The notes under the pieces were generated by a model that was not told the DNA's origin, made no database searches, and worked only from the letters and a program-made list of their open reading frames with translations. A program made the translations under genes and the position numbers. DNA of 64,000 bases, taken from assembly GCA_030248295.1 (NCBI GenBank), contig JASANH010000183.1, positions 558,001-622,000 of the forward strand. The letters run 5' to 3'. Below, in pieces: positions 10,474-21,944 of the stretch (within the stretch, counting starts at the first letter, position 1; each line of letters begins with the position of its first letter). Source of the DNA: Mesodorylaimus sp. YZB2_4 (taxonomy: Eukaryota; Nematoda; Enoplea; Dorylaimida; Dorylaimidae).

Positions 10474-11228
10474 TCTGCTAAAGCTTGGTGCCTACATGTG
10501 ATAGAGTTGTGCTTGGTGATGCTCAACCAGACACAGAGCACCCAACTCCAGATGCAGGACATCCTACTGTGCAGCAGTTGATTCAAAGTCTCAGTTGAAA
10601 ACCAGTGTTTGCGACACCATTGGCTGTCGAGTGGTTCGTGCTTGTCGCGCTGGGACTGCAATTAGGTCCAACTGGAAGATAACTTTCACATGCTGTTAGC
10701 ACAAATCAGTAGTATCAGACTGCTGTGAATGCGTGTTTGGTCTTCCACGGATAAGCCGAGGGTGCCAAGACAGCCTACTAATCCAGGCTCCTTATCACTT
10801 CCCTTATCAGTGCTTTCCGATAGCAGCACCACACACGCAGTTTACATAATGTTTCGCACACTACTTACGAGCCAGTTGACGCTTCTTTCTTTTCGCCCTC
10901 AGCTTCTCAACAATGCAATTTTTTAATGATGTCCCAGGGGAGCAAATATCCGAATGAGTATCAAAAGCCCTGAAATGGTAACTGCACTGCAGGGTAAGGA
11001 AAATAAAATGCAAAAACTGAACGCTTAGAAGTGTACAACCGCGCAAAGCGCAAAATGAACAACTTACTCGTGTAAGCTACAAAAAATTTTCCATTTTAGA
11101 ACACTTGCTCGACGCTCGCTGAGATGACACACAGATTGCTTGATATAAGTGTTGTCGCCTAAAAAAACCCATCGCTAGTTACACAGGCTAGCGGCATCTT
11201 GTAGGGCGGGGTCACAGCTACTGGGTGA

Positions 11229-11369
11229 GGTTTTAAAACGAAGAAATCCGACTTCGTTACAATGGCTGGCGCAAGATGACCCGGAAGAAGACATATGATA
11301 CTAAACAACTGAATAAATAGAGTAAGAGAAACAGAAAATTCGAATGTTTTAATAACACATTTGAAAAGT
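11229..11369. repeat. 141-bp dispersed repeat, copy 2
   Basis: Direct copy of 10333-10473, about 0.9 kb away. It produces similar shadow peptides on the minus strand in both places. No terminal repeats or target duplications were evident. Confidence 0.75.
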
Positions 11370-14300
11370 GACATAGTAGCAGCTCAGGAGAGTTGCAACT
11401 TGACTTTAGTAGTCAGTAATATGATCACGTCTTTTCGAAGCACAAAACCTGTGTTATATCAACCAAAATCCAAAAACTAAAATTGGTACGTAGTTGGTAG
11501 GATGGTCCCTGGTCACTGGCTGTGAGGAAATCAGTGCAGTTCCCACTTTTTCAAGGTCTGGCTTTGTCTTATGGAGAACGTACATAGTCAAGGATTGCAC
11601 ATGCACAGCATCGAATGGTATTAAAGTGATCTGCTTGTTATGAGTACAACTTACTGTACATATGCTGCACCGATTTAGAGATATACCCAAAAATGCGCAA
11701 CAAACTAAAAAGCCAGTTGCTAGAAAATTAACTTTCTTATTATGCACGTTTGAGTGATACAAAAAAAAACAGACAACTCTTCAACACAACATTTTAAACT
11801 GCACTAAAGTAGCGGGAGTTTCAAATCTGGTAAGCCGTCCATGCTCAACTCCATCAGCCGCCCAAGATTTTTCTGTTGGAAGCAATCTGGACCAGGTCGC
11901 CACAAGAAATGCTTGACGCAAACTCACATGGATTGTCAGAAACTAAAATTTTTCTGCTTCTAGCAGTACTCTTAGCTGACTGATTTTCACCCTGGTGACT
12001 GAGCAACTAATTCAAACATGGTCTATCTTGTTGAGCAAGCAATACTGTATTTGCAACATACAGCAGATATGAAGCCTCCGAAAGGAGTTTCAAAAAACAA
12101 CTAAGTTCCAGCTAATATTTTTTGCTGTTTTCGAACACAAAACCCCGCTGCTTCACTGCGAACGCATACTCACTAAGGTGCCAGCATCAGTTTGACTTCA
12201 ACTTTAGTTCTAAAAAGTAGGCTACGTTACACGTTCTTTGTAACTTCAAGAGCCGTGAGCGCAACTTTCGACAATCTCGCCAAGTATAACTCTCATTTGA
12301 CACCTCATACTTCGCACTGGACGCCCTGTATGTCGCGCAGTGTGTAATGTTGGACATTGATGTCACAAACACTTCCACAAGCGAGTAGGGTGCCGAGAAT
12401 AGCTCAGATTGTTGTACGACTTGACGCACATGGGCTTCCTTGAAAATAAGCCGATTCTTAGCGTCATTTGACGCTTGATCAACTGCGATTATTTACCACA
12501 ACACAGCAAGCGCACCCAGTTGTCCCACGGCATGATTTTACTTTTGCCTTACTACCTGCATAACTATAGAAGCCTGTTCAACGGCCAGGTCTATCATATC
12601 TTATCGTAGTGCATCAGCAGCTTGCTATCCATACAACTGATTAATCGATTGGGGTTGACTCGTCGATATTTATTCTACAGTCTCCATTCTACAACTTATA
12701 AAATCGATCACGCGCTTTGAATGAGGCGCGCAACAGGAACCACAAAAAGAGGAAATCAAAAATAACAACTGCCTTTGACGCGCGAAGTAGACAGGTCTAT
12801 GCGCGCTTATCTCATCGGCAGTACACTTGCAACTTGATGCTGCAGATAGGTTCCTTTTGGACTCGGGGCTCTTCAGCGGCCAAACTTAAGCCAGACTGTT
12901 GGTAAACCAACGCACGGCTCCCTCGAAGCACTCAGCGGTACTGCGTGATTTGACAGGCCGGCGGGCAAGATCAGCAAGGGTTTTTGAGCAACATCCATCG
13001 CTGGAGTTCACCCCAGGGGAAAATAAGCAACAGGCAAACACATTTATTCACACCACTGTAGCCATGGCTAGTACTGTAGTTGCGAAAGAGGACGAGGGAC
13101 CGCCGGTGTACCACTTCAGCGGGCGACAGGGTTCAAAGCTGGGCTCAGCTGGGTTAAAAGTAATAGCCCAATTAACACCATATTCTACACTTATTGTGTT
13201 CCGGTATCATCACCACACAGGAAGCCGTAAACCAGCTCCAGAATGACAGAGGTCCCTGTGCAAAGCAAAGAGTGTGGCTTCGGGTAGCGTGAGAGGTCAG
13301 TCAGCACTGCTGGTCAGGTATAGTTAGTCGTTGCGCCTGAGCTCACTACACATATAAGACCACTCGAACCTGCCACAGACCACTGCCTACCGATCAACTT
13401 CACCTCAAGTCTTGACCTTTCGCAGTCCTAAATTTCGCTCAACAGCCATACCTGACCAGCATTGCTGACTAGCCTCTCACACTGCATAATCCGACGCCAT
13501 ACTCACATACGAGTAAAATCTTACCTTTCACTCTGCCATCACCGAAAGCGAAAGCCAAAATGACGCATGCTCTAATGGCCAACATGTTTGCATGCACCTC
13601 CATCCGTCACCGACCAACCGACCCTCTGCCCTTCACTCTTATGCCGATCATCCAGGAAGTTTACCCAAGCCGAGATAAGCAGCCGCACATGCAATCGATC
13701 ACATTCACTGGCACCCGCCCGTATCGATTACTCCGGAGCCACCCGCGCCACCTCCCCGTCCAAGCAATCAACACAAATAGAACACTAGACTGGCCTTTTA
13801 TGTGAGCACCTGGCGCAAGGTGGTCCCATAAATTAACAAGGTTATCTATCCCAGAGACAAATACAAACAGGGCATTAGCTTGATCGAAGTACCCTTCCTC
13901 TAAATTAACAAGTACTCCGCATAATCGATGAGTTGATTTTTTCAGTTTTGTGGCTGGGAAAAGTCGGGTCCGCTGTGGCACAAAAGTTGGCATTATTTTG
14001 AATAGAGTTTAGCACATTATTCGCACAGCAGGAATCTTTGCCACGAGCACACCCTCAAATCACGAATGCAGTAAGTAAAAACTTGAAAATTATCCGCAGT
14101 TTTTATATTTTATTAATCCATCGAAGGCGGGTGTGAGCGGCTGTATTGAAAATACACACTGTACATAAAAGTTTAGTTTCACGGACTAACTAATCAATTG
14201 TGTCATTGAAATATTTGAATCAACATTACTCAAGGTTGACTTGACGTCAGCACCACACTCTCTTCACATTTTTGCGATAAATTTGGCGGAAATTCATTAA

Positions 14301-14499
14301 AATTTTTCAACGTCAACGCAAATATGCGATATTTAACGCAATTATTGCAAGTAAATGGAGCAACCGCTACTCTTGACATTTCTGAAGCCCCACTCTGGCG
14401 GGGTCAGGGCAAAGGAGGCTGTCAGAGCTCCCCAACGAGCTGGTTCCTAGTCATCTGCACTGCTTTTCCTGGCTTTCGAACTGTTAGATTGACGATGGT

Positions 14500-15520
14500 G
14501 CAGATGTGCGGCTGCTTGGTAGCGCCTGGCTGGGGTCTCAGGTTCGATTCCCGGTGACGGAGGTCGGCTCAGGGGCCATAAACTCTTGCTCAGTTACAAG
14601 AGTTACAAGAGCGGATCACTGGCACAAAATGTTTGCTGATCTCAAGTTTACCACAACTCGCTCTAAAAGTCACCATTGCGGCCGCGGTGTGCAATAGTCC
14701 GGCATTTGTCTCTCCGGCACTTTGGGAGCCGGTGGGTTCGATCCCCGGTGACAGACCATAAACCTTGCATAAACCATAAGCCTTACCTTGCACCCCAGGC
14801 CGTCGGTGACTCACCCGGTACCGTCGAGCGGAGAGACAGAAGCCAAACGAGGAGACAGTCTCGGCTGCTGAACACCGACAGGGTTCAAAGCCGAGCCGAG
14901 GGGTTCCATTGTCCGAGGAAGTCGTAGTCTGGTCCGGGATGCCCTCGGGTGGAGGTGCTCGTGGTGGAACCACGCAGAGGGGCGCTGCTATGTGTGGTGG
15001 CCCGCAAAGCCTTGCTTAGGTTTGACTTCTGGCCAGCTAGAGGCATAACGGGTTGAAAGCCCCATGGAACTGGGGTGGTTGATTAAAAGAAAGCAAGAAA
15101 AAGGATTGACAGGAGGCCAATGTGCATGACTCGTCGTCAGTTTTTCAAGTGAAGGAGAAGAAGAAATCTGGTGCCCGGGGCTCAAACCCGAGACCTCCCG
15201 TTTGGCGCTACGACTTCCTACGCTCGTCCTATTTTGACATAAAGCAAGGAGAGCGAGCCTGGATCTAATCTAGGACTGGTCGCCAGGTGCCCTTCTGGCC
15301 TCCCTGGCCGCCTGGACTGCCTTCAGTCCGTCTACGTATTTCGTCACGAGCGTATGGGTCTCCCCTGACCGCCTCTCCCTATTTTCGTGCTCGCCCCTTG
15401 GCAAGTCTCATACGTGTGGAGGTGTCCGCCCGTCGGTCCAATAAAGAGCTATCGTTATTGGTGTCTGTTTCGGAAGGGACTGCGCAGGCGTGATTCGAAC
15501 CACGCACGCGTGTAGGTATA
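14500..15520. repeat. Cluster of tRNA-derived, SINE-like units
   Basis: Four pol III B-box matches occur within 1 kb: GGTTCGATTCC at 14541-14551 (+), GGTTCGATCCC at 14735-14745 (+), GGTTTGAGCCC near 15178-15192 (-) and GGTTCGAATCACG near 15489-15505 (-). The surrounding sequence is partly tRNA-like, but none folds into a full tRNA with a matching acceptor stem as far as I can see. I read them as SINE heads rather than tRNA genes. Confidence 0.5.
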
Positions 15521-16698
15521 TCCACCCGTAACTGGGAGGAGTATCACACCAGCTGCAGAGATAAATCAGCCAGTGATTTGGCTACTTTCACTTTTGATGC
15601 ACTCAATTGCTTGTTGTACTGCAGCTTCCCTAAAAATGCTTCTCAGGAAATATCACAATCTTCTGATCGTAGCGCTTCATCGTCAATTCTCGTTTGTACC
15701 CTCACTTGTAATCCCAGACCGCTTCGAAATCGTGCAGCCTTCCTCATTCACAGAATAGCAATGAGCACTTTTTGAGTTTCTTTTCATACTTTTCCCTCGC
15801 TTATTCTTATTGCTCTATCTAAACTCTCCCTGGCGTGGAGGCCTGAGCGGTGAGCTGGAAAGTTTTGCAGCCCTGCTCAAGGACTCCACACACATATTGT
15901 ACAGTAGAGCCGTTTGAGGCTCGTCCATCCATGCGCTTACCTTACATGACCAGTGGGGAATCAGTCACCTCGACCTGGGCAGGTCGCTGTCGACAATGAT
16001 CAGTTTCGTTCCATATTTTATAATCAGGTCCCGCACCTCATGACCGACTCACAGTCATCTTATGCTTCCTCATCATCCACATAAACACAGCATTCACTGC
16101 ACAAGTTTGTGATACAATCCACACCACATAGCCAACACTTTCCGCATTCCAATGCAGAAAGGATAAGAAAACACTAAACGTAAGTCCAAATGCAACATCC
16201 CGTTACAATCCATAAAAGCAAGCGGCCCACAAAAATCAAGAGTTCATATCTGAGTTGAGTGATCCTTGTATGGTCAATCAATAATTTCCATTACCAGACT
16301 CGTAATCCGCCTCCACTTTCGCTTCGCGTTTCACGTCTCTTTCCCTTTCCTAGAACGGGAGAGAAAACCTGGTAATAGTGCACCAGGAACAAGGCTCTGC
16401 AGAGGCTTCTTCTAGACACCACTTGCCTTTAGGGCCGATTTATACCCCTGGCGGAAAACCGACGACTGCGTCAAGAGGGGGCGGGTACCTTCCTCGATTA
16501 ACCTCAAAGGACTTGGGGTTCATATCTGTGACTCCCGCCTTAGTATTCACTTCCTCATACAGGTTATATTTTTTGAACGGATGTAATTTTGTGACTCAGA
16601 GACAGAAAATATTTCCGCCTGGCCAATACTGAGCTACAGTCAAACCCCCAGAAATCCAACTCTGTGACAGATTTAAAGGATCCAGAGCCCCCGCATTT
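15521..16698. other. Spacer downstream of U1-70K, no gene recognised
   Basis: No domain-supported reading frame was found. If the last U1-70K exon is spliced rather than read through, its final exon would lie here. Confidence 0.4.
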
Positions 16699-19600
16699 CT
16701 AGGCTTTGGATGGCCATCGTGAGACTTTACTGAAGGCCTCTCCATCCGATGTCCATCTTCGCGTTGACCACCGCCATCTCAAAACACAATTCATGACCTC
16801 GCTCACCTTATATGACCCACGATCTCGATCCCTGCTCTCGTACTTGCGATCACCACCATCTCTCGTTCGATCCCGGTCCCTGTCACCACGATCGCGTTCT
16901 CTGTCCCGATCACCTCCACGATACGAATCGCGATTCCCTCGGCGATCGTCCATGCCATACCCCGATCGATCACCGCGACCGCGATCACGGTCCCGATCAC
17001 GCTCGCGTCCCCCGCTTCTTGATCGTGATCGACGCCTGGCGCTTCGATCACGATCACCAGCGCTACCACCTCGATCGCCAGCACCCCACTCCCGACTTCG
17101 ACTGTGACGATACTCCCGATCACGATCACGTTCCCCACGGTCACGTCTTTGCTCCGATCTTTCCCTAAAATACCACAAAGTCATTTCACCTGCCTACAGA
17201 CAGATCACAATAATTTTTCAGCAGCAGATCTTTGCTACAATTAGGTTTTCTCTGAAAAGTACTTGCTCAAAACTCGCTGATCGATAACACCTTCACTATG
17301 GCACATTCATAGGCCCTCCGATAGACTGACATGATTTCCGGAACCGAGTTCCACAAACTTACCGACTCTCTCGATTCTCATCGGCAGTTTTTGTCTTTCT
17401 CGTATTTCCTAATCCGCCTCCTGAAAAAAGCTCCGAGTTCGATTCAGTCGTTTCGTCTCCTTGTTTCTTTTCTTTTACATTGCGGCCCAGAAACCAATGC
17501 AATGTGCTGAATACCTCCTGTACGAGAGTGTGCATGCGCAATCAACGTCAACTCCTTATTTTGCACCCACGGGATAATCTGGTGTCCGATCTGACCTAAC
17601 GATACAAGTCGGGACTTCAAACAAGTCCTGCATATACTGCAAAGCCCACACTATATTCGCCAGCACATTATGCTTGTTGATATCACGTTTACGGCCCATT
17701 ACTATGCATGGCATCGGCCTTTCTTTGGCCTCTACTCCACTTATTAGAGCCGTCCCAAACTCCGCATGCAGCTTGGTCTCTGAAGTTCAAGTTCCAACAC
17801 CACACACAGCATGTACAGTATATCCTATGGTCTTTTCTCCACCCTTCTCTGAAAACATTAATGCGGGGTCACAGAATTTCATTGTGGTTAGACCCAGGGA
17901 TATACAGTAGGTACTCGTAACTGAGGATAACTGAACAGAATAACAAAGATGCACCAAGCCACTGATGCCAAGTCAGATCGATCACTGATACTCGGGATCA
18001 CAAAGTAGCCAGTGATCATCAGTCAACTGATCATTGATTTATCTGCGCTTTCTCTTCAGTTAGGAATCATCCAGCCACGGTCTTGGCCTGACTGCTTATA
18101 CTCTCAGATGGTCCTAAGGTCGCGCGCTGGGAGCTCTCAGCCAGGCATCCTCTGCACACATCACCCCAAATTCATCGATCAAACCACACCTTACCCAATC
18201 GCCTTGGCAGCCAGCCTTTGACCGTTCGTCCACGTTCCACATCAACCAGAACACGGCGACCATCGATTTTCTTTCCATCAGCTTGTTTGTAAGCAGCTAA
18301 AACGAAAATCCTGGTTTTAGACTGACCTAGCTGCGAATTTAGCTTTTATCACACGAACAAGTCAGTCGTGGTTTGCCTGTTAATTATACCAAAATTAACA
18401 AAGAAAAAAAGTAAAACAGTCATGGTTAGAAAACGTTGGACTTATTTGCAAAAAATTTTGACTTAAAATCTATAAAAGCTCTCTTTCCGCAATCAAATAT
18501 GTACATTCTCACCAGTCCCCACCACCCCTCCGTCCTCTACCTCATCACCCTCATACACAACTGTCCGTTACATTTCTGAGGCTAGCAGTCTTGATAAGCA
18601 ATCTGCTAGCAATTCCAATAACACTAATTATATTCCTGATGTTTACAACGCAATCGGCGACTTATAAACGCACGATGCGCGAAAAAATCAGGCTCCAATA
18701 GTCGAACTTTCTAAAAACCAAAACCTATCATTATCAGTGATTATAAAATCAATTTTTTGACTTGAGGTCAATTAAAAAAATTAATTTTCTTTGGCCCAGT
18801 AAAAGCTGACCAGAAAAGCTGCCCAAATATATTTTTAATGCAGGCCCAATTTCACCAACCGATGAAAACCTTGTCGAAGTTGTAAAAACTTTCTCAGAAG
18901 CAAAAAGATCGTACTACAACTTCTTTCTAATTTTAGACGTTTTCAAGCACTTATTTTATCAAACGATAAATATATTCTTGATGAAAAAAGAAACCTACAA
19001 AACTACAATTAACTTCAAATTTTGCAAAAGTCTCAGTTTAGAAACAAGCCACATCAAGTTACCTCTATCGGCAATTAACCCGTGCCTCATCGCATTACTA
19101 ATCCTCATGCTACATCATATTTTCACTCCTCGAGGGAGCCATATGAAATTGGAAAATCTAGAAATACGAATCTCCCACGAAACAAATGTTTTTATCAGCA
19201 TTTAATTACACTCCCCTTAAATGCCCTCAATTCCTACCTCTCCTCTGCAAAGCTTACTGCAACGCCTTACTGCAATTACTACTTAACCGGCAATGCCTAT
19301 CTCTATCACCAAACCATCTTACCGGTCTTACCCGTCATACAAGTATACAAACCTATGCATTTGGAATTTTTGTCAGAAGATGAAAGCCTTTTCTCTCAAT
19401 TTTTCAAAACAGCGGCGCCCATATTTTGGCAAATAAACGCTGCTGTCAACGTGTAGCTGTCAGCGCGTACAAAGAGTCTGGAAAGCAAAAAACAGAAACC
19501 CCGCTGTAATTCCAGAATTTTTTCGTCTATTCTCTATTATCGCGCTTACCACGCATAAAACTAAGTTTTTAAAGAAAAAGTACAGACTTAAAAACCTGTC

Positions 19601-21096
19601 CTGTCCCATACTCCTAATATACCAACCGAATTATTATCGATTCCAAAGTCGATTTGTCCTTTGGCCATCAGTAAAATAATCGCGTTGAACTTTTTTCCAA
19701 GTTCATAAACTGTCCGATACCGAACATACCTCTTTAGTATAGTCGAATAAAACCCAATTTATATTCTTAACACTCAACTCTTTCCTAATTCATAACTACA
19801 AAACTATTTAGAATGTAATTTTTTGATAGCTTACCATGCATGTCACGCTCGTGTTCGTACTCAATAAATGCATAGCCTCGTGGCTTGCCACTTTTAGCAT
19901 CATGGACCATTAAGACCTAAACAAAGAGTGACGATGAAGTAACCAGTATGAAAAAAATTAATGATGTATTTACCTTTTTAATAGGCCCATAAATTTCGAA
20001 TTCGCGACGTAACTTTGATTCGGAAGTGTCGTAATTCTAAAATTCAAGAAAGTTAATGTTTTTGACGAACTTATAGACCAACTGACCGGAAAATGATAAA
20101 ATAGTGTCAAATACTTACAATTCTGGCTACGAATAACGTTTTATACGGATCTGTAGTACTTTTTGAACTCTCGTGCGGGCTCCCTGAAAAAAAGCAAATA
20201 TGCTCGATCGTTATAAAATAAAAGTTAATAGCTATTTAAAAAGCAATACAAAATTTTAAATTGTACGTTAAATTCTGGGGCTAATAAAGCAATTTATTAG
20301 CAGTTCCATTAACGCAAAAACATAATATTCCTGAATTTTACAACGCATTCGACAGCTTTAGAATGTGCGACGCGCGAAAAAATACAGGTTTGAAAGACAT
20401 CTGCTTTGGACTTGAACGAGTTTACGAATTCACAAGTAAAAAAGTTTATAGTGGCTTGAGCTTACATATGCATAGGTAAAAAATGTTTAAAAAAGGGACA
20501 CCTTTTTTGAAAAATAAGCCCGTTTTTGGAAAATATTTTTCAAACGAACTCAAACATCGATTTTTAAAAAACGGACTTACATAATGCAATGCCTTGTTCG
20601 ATCTTGTACGCTTGCAGTTCCGCTTTCTCGCGCCTCTGAAGTGATAAGACGATTAGACTATCCACAAATTTATCTCAGAAAAAAACGACTTCGGCGAACC
20701 TTTTTCTCTCTACGTTCTTCTCTAGTTTCGGCTTTCCGCGGTGGCGGCGTATCTTTTGGATCCTGAAATTAAAAAAGCTCGATCACAAATTGCAATCAGG
20801 GACTTCTTTGCTTGGAATGTTTTGACCGAAAAACAGCTAGGACACAGGCGGCTGGATTTAAGCCTCTGTTGCATACAAGCCTATTCAGCAGGCTTGTATG
20901 CGACAGGGGTTCGAGAACCTAAAACAAAAAATTTCAAAAAATTCTACAATACCTCGAAAAGCTGTAAATATTGAGCAACACCCGAATAAGGTGGCCGTTT
21001 CTTTTCATACGGTAATTTATCAGTGGGTGGAAGAAACGGTAGTGGTTCACGAGGAGCAAAAAGAGCTAATAAATTCGGCGGCAGGAAAGCCGTCAT
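16699..21096 (-). CDS. snrnp70: U1 small nuclear ribonucleoprotein 70 kDa (U1-70K)
   Basis: Nine exons: 20953-21096, 20700-20762, 20581-20635, 20119-20183, 19974-20036, 19835-19916, 18195-18296, 17363-17420, 16807-17164 (read through to TAG at 16699). The N-terminus [20 protein letters not shown] is the conserved U1snRNP70 N-terminal segment. The RRM has RNP2 LFVARI (about residues 104-109) and RNP1 RGYAFIEY (about 143-150), followed by [21 protein letters not shown] low-complexity Arg-Asp/Arg-Ser tail follows. The protein binds stem-loop I of U1 snRNA and helps define 5' splice sites in the nucleus. The total is about 365 aa with readthrough, shorter than the human 437. The donor after exon 2 (gttcgc) is weak. 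The 3' end is uncertain because a gtgagc donor sits just after the RD tail at 16806. Confidence 0.92.
16807..17164 (-). CDS. snrnp70: U1-70K exon encoding the RD/RS-rich tail
   Basis: This 119-codon exon is dominated by Arg, Asp, Ser and Gly, for example [18 protein letters not shown]. The DNA is a near-simple repeat of GATCG-type codons, which explains the long shadow frames on the opposite strand. Such tails mediate protein-protein contacts in splicing factors and are phosphorylated in other animals. Confidence 0.85.
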
Positions 21097-21944
21097 TTTT
21101 TGAATTCGCGAACAAACTGTCTTGACGCAGAGGCACTTGCAAAAGCAACTAACCGATGGTGATAAAAAGAGAAATTGACATTTATTATGTTACTTTGATT
21201 CTAAATAGATCAGTCACTTCGTTCATTTGATTTGGTAACGCTTCATGGGTATATCGATACATTATATTATAGTAGGGACTGCAAATCGCACATCAGGTTA
21301 AGTATATCGTGTTCGATTTGTCATAAGCAGTAAATGATGCGCAGGTGCAAATTTTACGCGCCCATTTAAAAGATTTGCAATCGAGAAGTAAAATAAAAAG
21401 CGCCTAATTTCGAACTAAAACTTGCTTGCATTGGATAAAAAATCCCATTGAAACTTCTACTTGAATCGAAAGCACCACTTATTACGCGACTATGGCACTA
21501 GTATGGATAACAGTCATGGATAACTTGCCACTAACACTATTCGCCACTACAACAATACAAAACCAGCACCACATTACACACCTAGCTGCAATTCAGAAAT
21601 GCTCAATAAAAAGTACTAAAGCTTGATAATGTACTTGCATAAAAATTACACAGGCAATAGATTGCTGACCTTTGGTAGACCATCTTGCATAAAAAAAACC
21701 CAATCCAAAACAAGGAGAATTTATAAAAGTATACCATAAAACATCGCACTCGTACCAAAAACACATTTCAAAATGATCAGATTTCTGATTTGAATATAAT
21801 GAACTCCAAAAATGCAAAAATCTCAGATTAAAAAAGCCTGAGCCTAAAAAAGTAAAGCTCTACAGGTCAATTATTGCTTGTGCGATTATTAAATCAGAAT
21901 TATGACTTGACTGGCTGCAAACCACTTGACATCGAATCGATTGA
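21097..21944. other. Spacer between tetraspanin 3' end and U1-70K start
   Basis: The region is AT-rich and contains the tetraspanin 3' UTR and the U1-70K promoter. No separate gene or clear promoter motif was seen. Confidence 0.5.

Larger units (their letters stand above)
9907..14480. other. Upstream region of the Kunitz gene, no gene recognised
   Basis: Apart from the two 141-bp repeats I see no exon with domain support here. The missing 5' exons (signal peptide, start) of the Kunitz gene probably lie in this stretch, but they are too short or too unlike known domains to place. Confidence 0.4.

Noticed and set aside
10281..10661. 126-codon minus-strand frame and the similar one at 11159-11374
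   Set aside because: The similarity is due to the 141-bp DNA repeat; frames outside the repeat do not match and no domain is seen.
16706..17168. Plus-strand open frames opposite the U1-70K tail
   Set aside because: They are antisense shadows of GATCG-type Arg/Asp codons; the minus-strand frame fits U1-70K with correct splice phase.
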